Origin: CADEED01 sp964444835
Lineage (GTDB): Bacteria; Pseudomonadota; Gammaproteobacteria; Steroidobacterales; Steroidobacteraceae
Direction of reading: 5' to 3'
Assembly: GCA_964444835.1 (NCBI GenBank)
Contig: CAYUIT010000015.1
Location: forward strand, 1 to 64,000
Length of the DNA: 64,000 nt
In this document: positions 7,858-16,519 of the stretch, piece after piece
How positions within the stretch are numbered: the first letter of the stretch is position 1
Layout of the letters: each line of letters begins with the position of its first letter
Notes under the pieces: generated by a model
The model's database searches: none
What the model saw: only the letters and a program-made list of their open reading frames with translations
Told to the model about the DNA's origin: nothing
Program-made: the position numbers and the translations under genes

Positions 7858-9033
7858 ATGAAGTCCCTGGCCACGACGCTAACTGAGACGTTTGTTCGCT
7901 TCAGTGAGTCCGAGAAAGCGGGCGGCTTTGTGCTGGCCGCCTGCACGGTGCTGTCCCTATTGATCGCAAACTCCGCGCTCGGGCCGGGCTACGCCGACTT
8001 TTGGCAGACAAAGGTGGTCGGGTTGTCGCTTGCGCATTGGGTCAACGATGCGCTGATGGCGATTTTCTTTCTCTTGATCGGCCTCGAACTGGAACGCGAG
8101 CTGTACAGCGGCGAGTTGTCGAAGCCCCGCAAGGCGCTGCTGCCGCTCATCGCTGCGCTCGGCGGCATGGCCGCACCCGCGTTGATTCATTTTTCGCTCA
8201 ATGGCGGTACGCCAACGGCAGCCGGCGTCGGTATCCCGATGGCCACCGACATCGCCTTCGCGCTTGGCGCGCTCGCGCTGCTCGGGTCACGCATTCCGGC
8301 ATCGCTCAAAGTATTTCTCGTGGCCTTCGCCGTGATCGACGACCTCGGCGCCGTCATCATCATTGCCGTGTTCTACACGCCGACGTTGTCGCTGGCCTAC
8401 TTTGCCGCTGCGGCTGCCGTGTTTGCGGTGCTGGTCGTGATGAACGTGAAGTTCCGCGTGATGGCATTGTGGCCATACTTGTTAGGCGGCGCGATTCTAT
8501 GGTTCTGCATGCTGAAGTCGGGTGTGCACGCAACGATTGCGGGCGTGCTGTTGGCGTTCGCAATCCCCTATTCGTCAACCGACGGCGACAAGGCGTCGCC
8601 CTCGCATCGACTCGAGGTGTGGCTCCATAAGCCGGTCGCATTCTTGATTCTGCCGATCTTTGCTTTTGCCAATACCGCCATCGTGATCAGCGAGACTTGG
8701 GTGCAGGATCTGATGAGTGCCAACAGTATCGGCATCGCGGCGGGCCTCGTCCTGGGCAAGCCGCTCGGCGTCACCCTGTTTTGTCTGCTCGCCGTGTGGC
8801 TGAAGCTCGTGCAGCTCCCCGCGGACTTGACCTGGCGACATGTGATCGGTGCCGGCATGTTGGGCGGCATCGGGTTTACGATGTCGATCTTCATCACCAA
8901 TCTGGCGTTCACCGAGAGTGCCGCACTCGTCACCGCGTCGAAGATGGCGATTCTGATGGCCTCGTTGACGGCCGGCGTGCTCGGCTACATTTGGCTGCGG
9001 TTTGTCGCGCGGCCGGTCGCTACATCTGCTTGA
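7858..9033 (+). CDS. nhaA: Na+/H+ antiporter NhaA
   Basis: The protein is about 391 residues, the normal NhaA length, with about twelve membrane segments. The sodium/proton-binding aspartate pair is in FAVIDDLGAVIIIAVFYT (Asp 161 and Asp 162). The GIPMATDIAFALG stretch forms the unwound helix of the family. It exports sodium in exchange for protons and maintains internal pH and salt. The last 14 bases overlap the end of the convergent LytTR regulator gene. No partner gene is adjacent on the same strand. Confidence 0.96.
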   Translation: MKSLATTLTETFVRFSESEKAGGFVLAACTVLSLLIANSALGPGYADFWQTKVVGLSLAHWVNDALMAIFFLLIGLELERELYSGELSKPRKALLPLIAALGGMAAPALIHFSLNGGTPTAAGVGIPMATDIAFALGALALLGSRIPASLKVFLVAFAVIDDLGAVIIIAVFYTPTLSLAYFAAAAAVFAVLVVMNVKFRVMALWPYLLGGAILWFCMLKSGVHATIAGVLLAFAIPYSSTDGDKASPSHRLEVWLHKPVAFLILPIFAFANTAIVISETWVQDLMSANSIGIAAGLVLGKPLGVTLFCLLAVWLKLVQLPADLTWRHVIGAGMLGGIGFTMSIFITNLAFTESAALVTASKMAILMASLTAGVLGYIWLRFVARPVATSA

Positions 9034-9802
9034 AGAAGTGTAGGTAGGATCGGCTCACGGGCAATACGTCGTCGCGCTTCTTCAAGTGAATCTCGGCCGT
9101 CTCATTGGCGTGGCGAGTGACGTGCGCCACCGAGCGCAGGTTTACGATGACAGCGCGGTGGACTTGCACGAAATGGCTCGGCTCGAGCTGTGCGGCGAGT
9201 TCCTTGAGCGGCATGCGCACGATTGCTTCGAGCGGCTTGCCGTCGTCATCGCGCCACGCGACGGCCGTGTACTTGTCATCGGCCCGGAGGAAATCGACGG
9301 CGTCGACTGCAATCAGCCGCACTGTTGTGCCGACGGACGCTCGAATCCAGCGCAGCGGAGCGTCTGCTTTGCGCGCGAGACTCGCCGCCAAACGCTGCAA
9401 AAGTTCCTCGGTGTTGATCGCGGGCTGGGCGGTACTGAGCCGCTCGCGCAAGCGCGCCACGGTCGCAATGAGTCGGCTCGCCTCCACGGGCTTCACCAAA
9501 TAGTCGAGCGCACCGTGCTCGAACGCTTCGACCGCATATTGGTGGAACGCGGTGACGAATACGAGATGCGCACGGCGACCGATGTGTCGCGCGGCATCGA
9601 TGCCAGAAGCGCCCGGCATGTGGACATCCAGAAAGCACACGGCGGGCCGCAGTGTGTCGAATAGCTCGATGGCCTCGCGACCATTGCGTGCCTGCGCCAC
9701 GATCTCGAGTTCTGGCCATGCATCCGCTAACAATCGCACGAGCGAGTCGCGCAACAGCGGCTCATCATCGGCAATGAGTGCTGTCGGGGGCGTGTGCATC
9801 AA
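9020..9802 (-). CDS. LytTR-family response regulator
   Basis: This response regulator has about 260 residues. An N-terminal receiver domain shows the acidic pair in IADDEP, the phospho-acceptor Asp 59 in FLDVHMPG, and the conserved Lys 104 in YLVKP. A C-terminal LytTR DNA-binding domain runs from about residue 150, with DAVDFLRADDKYTAV and FVQVHRAVIVNL. It probably binds promoter DNA after phosphorylation by the adjacent LytS-type kinase, whose stop overlaps its start by four bases. Target genes cannot be identified. Convergent overlap with nhaA may mean antisense interference. Confidence 0.93.
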   Translation of the reverse strand: MMHTPPTALIADDEPLLRDSLVRLLADAWPELEIVAQARNGREAIELFDTLRPAVCFLDVHMPGASGIDAARHIGRRAHLVFVTAFHQYAVEAFEHGALDYLVKPVEASRLIATVARLRERLSTAQPAINTEELLQRLAASLARKADAPLRWIRASVGTTVRLIAVDAVDFLRADDKYTAVAWRDDDGKPLEAIVRMPLKELAAQLEPSHFVQVHRAVIVNLRSVAHVTRHANETAEIHLKKRDDVLPVSRSYLHFFKQM

Positions 9803-10878
9803 GGCGCCTCACGCCGCGTGGGGAACGTCACTTCGGCGCGCATGCCGCGGGGAATTTGTTCAGCGAGCTTGAGGGTCGAATCATCGCCGAATATTAGTTG
9901 CAAGCGTTCGCGTAGCGCCGCAAGGCCGGTACCCAGGCCGGCGGCGGATTCGCGCAAGCCGACGCCGGTGTCCGTGACGACAATCAGGCAGCGATCGGCG
10001 ACCACGCGCACATCGATATCGATACGACCACCCTCTTCGCTCGGATCGATGCCGTGACGCACGGCGTTCTCCGCCAGCGTCATCAAGGTCATGGGCGGGC
10101 ATACGAGTGTGCTCGCGGCGTCGTCCACGTGGATGGCAAACTGCAAACGATCCGGAATGCGCATGTGCATCACCTCTAGGTAGGCGCGTACCAAGGTGAC
10201 TTCCTGGCCCAGCGTTGTCGTGCGCTCGTGCAAGCGCGGCACGGCCGCACGCAAGTACGCGATCAAGCTGCCGAGCACGGCAGATGCGCGCGGTGAGCCC
10301 GAATCGACCAGCGTCTGAACGTTGGCGAGGGTGTTGAAAAGAAAATGCGGCTCGACTTGCGCGTGCAACAAACGCATCCGCGCATCGAGCGCCTGACGTT
10401 CGAGTTCGCTGCGCGCGAGTTGGAACGCGAGCGCTTGTTCGGCGGCGAACGCATCGCGCTGTCGCACCATGGCAGCGAGCGCAATCCATGGCGCAAACAA
10501 TATTCCAGAGAATGTCAGGAGCGCGTAGCCGATCAGGCGAAGCCGATCCGTCATGAGCTCGGGGTTGCCGCCGGTCGTAATCCAATAGGCGATGTACGCC
10601 GCGAATGGAATCACGACCACGATCGCGATGAGCTGGACGGGCCAGCGCGCCAGCCACGGCGGTAGGCGCTTGGGCCAGCGCTCCGCCACCCCAAACGCCA
10701 GCATCGCGCAAAACCCGACGAACCACGCGCGCGACAGGACGATCCATGCGGGAATGATGGCTGCCAAACTGAGCAGCGCGCCCCAGAGGGTCGACGCTAT
10801 CAGTGTGGCGCGAACGCGGCGCCAGGACACAAGGCCTCGCCAGGAGCTGAGCGGTGGTGCGTTTTCCAGAATCTGCAT
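9799..10878 (-). CDS. LytS/YehU-type sensor histidine kinase
   Basis: This membrane sensor kinase has about 359 residues. The first 140 hold four or so membrane helices, and no large extracytoplasmic sensor domain is visible. The His_kinase domain has its phospho-acceptor in QVEPHFLFNTLANVQ (His 178). The HATPase part shows the N-box (TLAENAVRHGI) and the glycine boxes VTDTGVGL and GTGLAALRERL. It is translationally coupled (ATGA overlap) to the LytTR regulator. The signal is unknown; relatives respond to membrane state, peptides or small metabolites. Confidence 0.92.
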   Translation of the reverse strand: MQILENAPPLSSWRGLVSWRRVRATLIASTLWGALLSLAAIIPAWIVLSRAWFVGFCAMLAFGVAERWPKRLPPWLARWPVQLIAIVVVIPFAAYIAYWITTGGNPELMTDRLRLIGYALLTFSGILFAPWIALAAMVRQRDAFAAEQALAFQLARSELERQALDARMRLLHAQVEPHFLFNTLANVQTLVDSGSPRASAVLGSLIAYLRAAVPRLHERTTTLGQEVTLVRAYLEVMHMRIPDRLQFAIHVDDAASTLVCPPMTLMTLAENAVRHGIDPSEEGGRIDIDVRVVADRCLIVVTDTGVGLRESAAGLGTGLAALRERLQLIFGDDSTLKLAEQIPRGMRAEVTFPTRREAP

Positions 10879-11013
10879 TCCGCCACTATAGAGGAACCGG
10901 ATCGCACGTCTCGTCGCTCAGTACGCTTAGATCGTCACTCGTCGCACGATGCTGGCCTGGCGCCGCAATCGGCCGCATATTGGCGCGCAATGCTTTTTCG
11001 GGAGATGGACGAA

Positions 11014-12129
11014 ATGTCACTGCGTAAACGAATCGTGCTCGGCGTATTCGGCTTGCTCGCGGTCGCGCTGGCGGCCTTGGGCGTTGCCATGAGCTATGAG
11101 ACGGCTTGCCCTGCTGCCACGCCTGCTTACTCGGGTGCGAACTCAATGCGTGCGGTGTTGGGTCGTTGCTACGGCCCGCCGTCCATACTGACCGTTGAGA
11201 CGGTTGAGAAACCCGTGCCAGCCGCGGACGAGATCCTCGTCAAGGTGCATGCCGCGAGCGTCAATCCGCTCGACTACCACTATCTGCGGGGCAAGCCGTA
11301 CATCATGCGGTTATCGGTGGGCTTCGGTTTACCGTCAGACGTCAAGACGGGTGCCGATTTTGCTGGAGTCGTCGAGGGAGTCGGACGCAATGTCACGCAG
11401 TTCAAGCCGGGCGATGCCGTGTTCGGCACCAAGAATGGCGCCTTCGGCGAATACGTCGCGGTGCGCGCTGCGGGCTCCGTTGCGCGCAAGCCAGACAACG
11501 TGACATTTGAGCAAGCAGCGGCGGTGCCGGTCGCGGCGATCACCGCATTGCAAGCGCTCCGCGACAAAGCAACGACGCAAGCCGGCCAGAAGGTTTTGAT
11601 CAACGGCGCCTCGGGTGGCGTCGGCACATTCGCCGTCCAGCTCGCGAAGTCGTTAGGAGCCGAAGTCACCGGCGTCTGCAGCACGCGTAATGTCGAGCTC
11701 GTCCGCGGCCTCGGAGCCGACCATGTGATCGACTACACGCAGCAGAATTTCACCACAAGCAACGAGCGTTATGACGTGATCATCGACAACGTCGGGAGTC
11801 AGTCATTGAGTGCCATGCTCGACGTGTTGAAGCCCGATGGCGTCATCGTCATGGTCGGTGGACAAAAAACCAATGCATGGCTGGGGCCGCTGCTGCGGCC
11901 GATCCAAGCGCAGCTCTTGTCCCCGTTCGTCGAGCCGGAAATGAAAATGATTCTGGCCGAAGCGAACGCCGCCGACTTGCAAGTGCTCGCGGAGCTGCTG
12001 CAAGCCGGCAAGCTCGTGCCCGTGATCGATCGTCATTACCCGCTCGAGCAAACCCCGGCTGCGATCGAGTATCTCGAGACCGGGCGCGCGCGCGGCAAAG
12101 TGATCATTTCAATCGTGCCGACGAGCTAG
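11014..12129 (+). CDS. Zinc-independent medium-chain reductase (quinone oxidoreductase-like), membrane-anchored
   Basis: The protein is about 371 residues. It begins with a hydrophobic helix (RIVLGVFGLLAVALAALGVA), then an MDR fold: VKVHAASVNPLDYHYLRG, GADFAGVVEGVG, and the NADPH-binding loop LINGASGGVGTFAVQLAK. The cysteine and histidine ligands of zinc alcohol dehydrogenases are absent, so it is probably an NADPH:quinone or enone reductase. The N-terminal membrane anchor is unusual for this family. The ATG at 11014 is preferred (GGGAG about ten bases upstream) over the ATG at 10990. Confidence 0.85.
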   Translation: MSLRKRIVLGVFGLLAVALAALGVAMSYETACPAATPAYSGANSMRAVLGRCYGPPSILTVETVEKPVPAADEILVKVHAASVNPLDYHYLRGKPYIMRLSVGFGLPSDVKTGADFAGVVEGVGRNVTQFKPGDAVFGTKNGAFGEYVAVRAAGSVARKPDNVTFEQAAAVPVAAITALQALRDKATTQAGQKVLINGASGGVGTFAVQLAKSLGAEVTGVCSTRNVELVRGLGADHVIDYTQQNFTTSNERYDVIIDNVGSQSLSAMLDVLKPDGVIVMVGGQKTNAWLGPLLRPIQAQLLSPFVEPEMKMILAEANAADLQVLAELLQAGKLVPVIDRHYPLEQTPAAIEYLETGRARGKVIISIVPTS

Positions 12130-12149
12130 CTAACTAGTGGGTTAATCGC

Positions 12150-13583
12150 TCACCCCGCCTCATACAGCCAATTCACCAGGGTGTCCTGTGCGCGTTGCGC
12201 AGCGCCAGAGTTGGCGTTGGCATGGTTGAGCATCGCGACGAGTAGGTAGCGGCGGCCGCTGCGGCTGGTGACGTAGCCCGCCAAGGCACGCGAGTCTTGC
12301 AAGAGTCCGGTCTTGAGGTGGGCTGCCCCGCGGACGATGTCGCGATCCTTCAGCGTGCCATCGATACCGCTGATCGGGAGCGAAGCAACGAACTCGGCGC
12401 TGAAGGCGTTGCGATACGCGTGCGTCAGCAAGCGCGCCATGGTGCTCGCGGTGATTCGCTCCCGACGTGACAGTCCGGAGCCGTTGTCGAGCACGAGGTC
12501 GGGCGCATCGAGGCCTTGTGAGGCAAGCCACGCGCGGACCGCGCTCGCGCCGCGCAACGTCGACGCGGGTGGCGCGGGTGTACCGCTCGACTGCACCCCC
12601 ATTGCAAGAAACAAATGGCGCGCCATCACGTTGTTGCTGAACTTGTTGACGTCGCGGATGGCGAGCGCGAGCGGCGGCGACTCGTGGCTTGCAATCACAC
12701 GCGCTGACGCCGGTACAGGTCCTTCGCGCAAGCGTCCGCGCCACACGCCGCCTTGTGCGGTCCACAACGCGCGAAAGACCGCTTCAAAGTATTCAGAGTG
12801 CTCAAGCGCGCTGAGATACCACACGCGCTCGCCACACGATAACGGGTAACTGCCCGCAAAGCGCGGTGCATAGGGATTGGTGAAGTCTGCGCGCACTTTG
12901 CTGCGCCAGTCGCCACACGACCCGCTCGTGGCAGGGACGGTGAGCGGCACAGTCATCCCGGCGATCTCCGGTACCACGACGACTCGCGCGGTTTGCGTCG
13001 TCTCGTCGGGTACGAAATGAAATGCGATGGCTTTGAAGTTCACGAGGAGTGCGTCCGGACCCACGTTGTAGGCGCGGCTCCCCTCCCCGTCGAATTCGTT
13101 TGGATCGTGTTCAATGGGTGCGAAGGCGCTCTTGTCGAGCCACACATCGCCTTGGATCTCGCGGATGCCGAATGCACGAATGCGGTACGTCAGTAGCCAC
13201 AGCTGCTCAATCACGATCTTCGGATCCCCGCTGCCGCGAAATGCGAGATCGCCCACGAGAACTCCTCGTTGCACGGCTCCACTGGCGAGCACGTCGGTAC
13301 GCCAGGTGAACTGTGGCCCCAACACATTCAACGCCGCGTATGTCGTGACGAGCTTCATCGTGCTTGCCGGATTCATCGGCGTGCGTTCGTTCCAACTGAT
13401 CCGCGGGCCGGTCGGCGCATCGAGCGGCGTGATCACGACGGCCGCACTGGCGGTCGGAATGCGCGCTGCCTCAAGCGCTCGCTGGTAGGCCGCAGGCAGC
13501 GCGCTGGCGCTCTGGCTTTGGCACCAGCCAGACCACAGCAACGCGCTCAACGCGAAACAACTCGTCATGGCTCGATTCGTCAT
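12150..13583 (-). CDS. dacB: D-alanyl-D-alanine carboxypeptidase/endopeptidase PBP4 (DacB)
   Basis: This is a periplasmic S13 peptidase of about 477 residues that trims or cleaves murein cross-links. The catalytic SxxK motif is in NPASTMKLVTT (near residue 74). The SxN motif is in KFSNNVMARHLF, and the KTG triad is in HLKTGLLQDS. A signal-like hydrophobic segment precedes the mature protein. In-frame starts are GTG 13598, ATG 13583 and ATG 13568; 13583 is a compromise because none has a strong ribosome binding site. It is convergent with the reductase gene, with a 20-base gap. Confidence 0.93.
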   Translation of the reverse strand: MTNRAMTSCFALSALLWSGWCQSQSASALPAAYQRALEAARIPTASAAVVITPLDAPTGPRISWNERTPMNPASTMKLVTTYAALNVLGPQFTWRTDVLASGAVQRGVLVGDLAFRGSGDPKIVIEQLWLLTYRIRAFGIREIQGDVWLDKSAFAPIEHDPNEFDGEGSRAYNVGPDALLVNFKAIAFHFVPDETTQTARVVVVPEIAGMTVPLTVPATSGSCGDWRSKVRADFTNPYAPRFAGSYPLSCGERVWYLSALEHSEYFEAVFRALWTAQGGVWRGRLREGPVPASARVIASHESPPLALAIRDVNKFSNNVMARHLFLAMGVQSSGTPAPPASTLRGASAVRAWLASQGLDAPDLVLDNGSGLSRRERITASTMARLLTHAYRNAFSAEFVASLPISGIDGTLKDRDIVRGAAHLKTGLLQDSRALAGYVTSRSGRRYLLVAMLNHANANSGAAQRAQDTLVNWLYEAG

Positions 13584-13647
13584 AGCGTGAATTGTCACTC
13601 ACTTGCCGCGCGATCGGTACGCTGCGCGCGTAACATTCGGCTCTCGC

Positions 13648-14424
13648 ATGAGTGACCTGTGGATTCGACTCGCCTTCTTCGTGACCATGCTTGTGGCCAT
13701 GAGCGTGCTCGAACGCGCATTCGCCGCCGTGCCCACGCCGCCTCAGCGCAACCGCATGCGTTGGATCAACTTAGCGCTTGGCGCGCTCGGTGCCGCGAGC
13801 GTGCGTTTGCTGGTGCCGATGGTGTCGGTTTTCGTGGCTGCGGAAGTGGCTACCGGTCAAGCGGGGCTACTCCAGGCCTTGAGCTTGCCGATGGCGTTGC
13901 AGCTCGCCATCGGGATATTGATGCTCGATCTAGCGATCTACTGGCAGCACCGGTGGATGCATGCCGTGCCTGTGCTCTGGCGCCTCCACCGCACGCACCA
14001 TCTCGATGAGCATCTGGACGCGACGTCGGCCGTGCGTTTCCACCCGGTCGAAATCCTGGTCTCCGCGCTGTGGCGGGCGATCGTGATCGCGGTGCTGGGC
14101 GTGCCACTGCTGGCCGTCTTGATCTTCGAGGTCACGGTCAATGCCGCTGCCCTGTTTCACCATGCCAATCTGCGTCTGCCAGCGAACTGGGATCGAGCGC
14201 TACGGCGCGCAGTTGTGACGCCGGCGTTGCACCGCATCCACCACTCCGTGCTCATGGCGGACGAGCACTCAAATTTCGGCTTCAGTGTGACGGTGTGGGA
14301 TCGGCTGTTCGGCTCGTATCGCGATCGCTCCGATCAGGCGTCGGAGGTGCCACGCGTTGGCGTGGAAGGTACGCACCCGGCGCCGCAGACTCTACCGCAG
14401 GTCCTGCTAGATCCATTCAGATAA
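13648..14424 (+). CDS. Sterol desaturase/fatty acid hydroxylase family protein
   Basis: This integral membrane di-iron oxygenase has about 258 residues. Histidine clusters are visible as YWQHRWMH, LHRTHHLDEH, LFHHAN and LHRIHHSV, the four-box pattern of the fatty acid hydroxylase superfamily. Several membrane helices precede them. The substrate could be a sterol, carotenoid, hopanoid or fatty acid; sequence alone does not decide. The ATG at 13648 starts a clean hydrophobic N terminus. The gene is divergent from dacB, with a 64-base gap. Confidence 0.9.
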   Translation: MSDLWIRLAFFVTMLVAMSVLERAFAAVPTPPQRNRMRWINLALGALGAASVRLLVPMVSVFVAAEVATGQAGLLQALSLPMALQLAIGILMLDLAIYWQHRWMHAVPVLWRLHRTHHLDEHLDATSAVRFHPVEILVSALWRAIVIAVLGVPLLAVLIFEVTVNAAALFHHANLRLPANWDRALRRAVVTPALHRIHHSVLMADEHSNFGFSVTVWDRLFGSYRDRSDQASEVPRVGVEGTHPAPQTLPQVLLDPFR

Positions 14425-14766
14425 ATCAGATAGATAGATCGTAAACCTACGGCAGTTTATTGATTCCGATGAGCCGCTCGTTGCGGCAGCGTCACGCAAT
14501 TCGCGAACCGCCGCGCGTGCTCAAATCCCGGGAAAACTAGGGTTTTGGCGCGAGTTGCGGCCCACGAGCGCGACTTCAAGGCGGCCTGTGGTGTGCACTT
14601 TTGTCATTGTATTTCCAAGTATCCGCGCTATATTGCGGCCGTACGCCATTGACGAATCAGGGATCTTCGTCTCATAACAATTAAGGCGTTACCTGAGCTT
14701 TGCGCGCTAGCCGTCATGGGGATGTCGGGGCTGCGCGCGTCGGCTACGGGGCGCAATGGAATTACT
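14425..14766. other. Intergenic region with a candidate promoter
   Basis: These 340 or so bases have no supported gene. The start has a short GATA-type tandem (GATAGATAGATC). The middle is more AT-rich than the neighbourhood. A promoter-like pair lies at 14649-14678. An in-frame ATG at 14716 could be an alternative start of the next gene. Confidence 0.4.
14649..14678 (+). promoter_or_regulatory. Candidate sigma-70 promoter
   Basis: TTGACG (14649-14654) and CATAAC (14673-14678) are 18 bases apart, matching the -35 and -10 consensus at five and four of six positions. The pair lies upstream of the small helical protein gene. Moderate to weak evidence. Confidence 0.3.
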
Positions 14767-15171
14767 ATGACGATCGCTTTCGACAAACTAGAAGCTGCGA
14801 CCGTGCTGCTTGCGCGTTCGGGGCCGATCAAAGAACGACTAACAACTGCGTATCGGCAGTGCTTGTCTGGCATCGATGAATCGGAGTTGCCGCGCGACGT
14901 GCGCGACGAGTTCACGAATCTATGTCGCGCGATGCAACGCGAGCGTCCCCTCTCACGAGGCGAAGACGCCGTCCGCGCAACCGTGCGCAAGATGTCGAAC
15001 GAGGAAGCCGATCGGCTCGCCACGACGGTCGTGAAGATGTTCTGCACCGTGTCGCGCACGTGGACGTCGGCGGCTGTCTTGCGCAATGTCAGTGCGGGAG
15101 CCGTCGCGTCGTCCGTTGCCACCGCAAGCGCAGGCGAAGTGGTGCAACTGTTCGCAGCCGCTGAAGGCTGA
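14767..15171 (+). CDS. Small helical protein of unknown function, next to a TIR-like gene
   Basis: I do not recognise a named family. The product is about 134 residues (151 if the ATG at 14716 is used), mostly helical, without signal peptide or membrane segment. The first half (SGPIKERLTTAYRQCLSGID, then ELPRDVRDEF) and the segment RATVRKMSNEEADRLATTVV look like a conserved compact helical domain. I recall short proteins of this type in other gammaproteobacteria but cannot name them. The gene ends one base before the end of the convergent TIR-like gene. GGAA upstream of 14767 favours that start. Confidence 0.6.
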   Translation: MTIAFDKLEAATVLLARSGPIKERLTTAYRQCLSGIDESELPRDVRDEFTNLCRAMQRERPLSRGEDAVRATVRKMSNEEADRLATTVVKMFCTVSRTWTSAAVLRNVSAGAVASSVATASAGEVVQLFAAAEG

Positions 15172-15172
15172 T

Positions 15173-15625
15173 TCAGTCGAGTTTGAACTCGATCGTATCC
15201 CAGCGCGTGGTGTCTTCGTGCCGCGCGTGACGCTTGATTGCGTCGACGAGCGCTCGTTCGTCCCAATCGACCATCTCGTCCGACAGTGACGTGAGTTCGG
15301 CGGGCAACGGCGCGCTACTGCCGAAATGCTTCAAGAGCACCACTGGCTTATTGGCTGCTTTCGCGAACGTGAGCTCGAAGGAAATGAGATCGCGATGCTT
15401 GGCAGCCAAACTGGGTAATCCCACCACGACCTCGGCTTGCGCCATCTGCCGTCGCAGCTCCTCGCGCTGTGCCTCGCGTTCTGCTGGCATGGCCCGCTCC
15501 GGCTCCGAGAGGTTGCGGTAAAAAAAGTTACGCGCACTTTCGAGATACTCGAATACCCGTAGGTAATCGTCCGAGGTCTCCCAGGCATGGGTCACGAACA
15601 CGCGAATTGGGTTGTTTTGTGACAC
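15173..15625 (-). CDS. TIR-like (DUF1863/MTH538, ThsB-like) domain protein
   Basis: This is a stand-alone cytoplasmic protein of about 150 residues. The N terminus IRVFVTHAWETSDDYLRVFE, with a Phe/Tyr-rich follow-up and NLSEPERAMP, resembles the TIR-like DUF1863 family. Thoeris ThsB belongs to that family, whose members typically begin VFISHSW-type. A second block, QAEVVVGLPSLAAKHRDLIS, followed by ANKPVVLL, matches the later strands of the flavodoxin-like TIR fold. TIR proteins make NAD-derived signals or act as scaffolds in defence. No ThsA-type effector lies next to it, so a defence role is only possible. It is convergent with the small helical gene and divergent from the endonuclease-fold gene. 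Confidence 0.62.
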   Translation of the reverse strand: MSQNNPIRVFVTHAWETSDDYLRVFEYLESARNFFYRNLSEPERAMPAEREAQREELRRQMAQAEVVVGLPSLAAKHRDLISFELTFAKAANKPVVLLKHFGSSAPLPAELTSLSDEMVDWDERALVDAIKRHARHEDTTRWDTIEFKLD

Positions 15626-15722
15626 GAGAGTGACCCTAAGCGGTATGGAAAGTGTACTTTAGAAACCGAAGCTTGCGCGCATTCACTCCACTTTTGTGCG
15701 CTGCAGCGTTAGGATATTGAGC

Positions 15723-16493
15723 TTGCGACTGGTCGTTTACAACATCCGCTACGCCACGGGCACCGGCCCGACGTTCCACCTGCCCGTTCCAGGGGCCGGC
15801 TATTTGCGTAGCAGCCGCAAAGCGCTCGAAGGCATTACCAACTTCGTGCGTGCCGAGCAGCCTGACATCGTCGGGCTCATTGAAGTCGACACCGGCTCGA
15901 TCCGCAGCGGCATGTTGAATCAAGCGGAGCACATCGCGAATGCGTTGGGCCACTACACCACGTACGAGTGCAAGTACGGCGCCGCGTCGATCAATCAAAT
16001 GATGCCGATCGTGCGCAAGCAAGCTAATGCGTTCCTGGCAGCGCCCGGTGTGACGGGCGAGCGCTTCCACTATTTCGATACGGGTATCAAGCGGCTCATC
16101 ATCGAACTGGAACTCGATGATGTCTGCATATTCCTCGTGCATCTATCGCTGAAGTACCGTCAGCGCCAATACCAACTGCGCTATCTGCATGACTTGATCG
16201 CGAAGTCGCCTAAGCCAGTGATCATCGCGGGCGATTTCAATACGTTTTGGGGCACGCACGAGATCTATCTGTTTACGCGCGCGGCCGGGCTGCGCAGCGC
16301 CAACACGCGCGGCTTGCCGTCGTTTCCGGCGCGCACGCCCCGCATCGAACTCGATTTCGTCCTCGTGAGCGAGGAAATCGAAGTGACCGACTTTCGCATT
16401 CCCGATGTGCGTTTCTCGGACCATCGGCCGCTCGTCTGTGACTTTCGTGTCAACGCGGAACTTGCCGCGCGCTCGCGTCGCACGGCGGCTTAA
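15723..16493 (+). CDS. Endonuclease/exonuclease/phosphatase-fold protein
   Basis: The product is about 256 residues with the EEP (DNase I-like) fold. RLVVYNIRYATG is the first strand (Asn ligand) and IVGLIEVDTGS carries the catalytic Glu. IIAGDFNTFWGTHEI carries the Asp and Asn, and FSDHRPLVCDF carries the final Asp-His pair. It has no signal peptide. Substrates in this superfamily include DNA, RNA, inositol phosphates and sphingolipids, so the specific role is open. The start is probably TTG 15723, eight bases after AGGA; GTG 15696 and TTG 15717 are also in frame. Confidence 0.8.
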   Translation: MRLVVYNIRYATGTGPTFHLPVPGAGYLRSSRKALEGITNFVRAEQPDIVGLIEVDTGSIRSGMLNQAEHIANALGHYTTYECKYGAASINQMMPIVRKQANAFLAAPGVTGERFHYFDTGIKRLIIELELDDVCIFLVHLSLKYRQRQYQLRYLHDLIAKSPKPVIIAGDFNTFWGTHEIYLFTRAAGLRSANTRGLPSFPARTPRIELDFVLVSEEIEVTDFRIPDVRFSDHRPLVCDFRVNAELAARSRRTAA

Positions 16494-16519
16494 CTCGTTT
16501 TTGTAGAGGGACCGACCCC

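Noticed and set aside
9020..9033. nhaA and LytTR gene overlap as a sign of a frameshift
   Set aside because: Both reading frames end normally with intact C termini, so this is an ordinary convergent overlap.
14430..14445. GATA tandem as a microsatellite
   Set aside because: Only about three short units; too small to interpret.
15173..15625. Complete Thoeris defence system
   Set aside because: No ThsA-like SIR2/SLOG or other NADase effector is adjacent; only the TIR-like protein is present.
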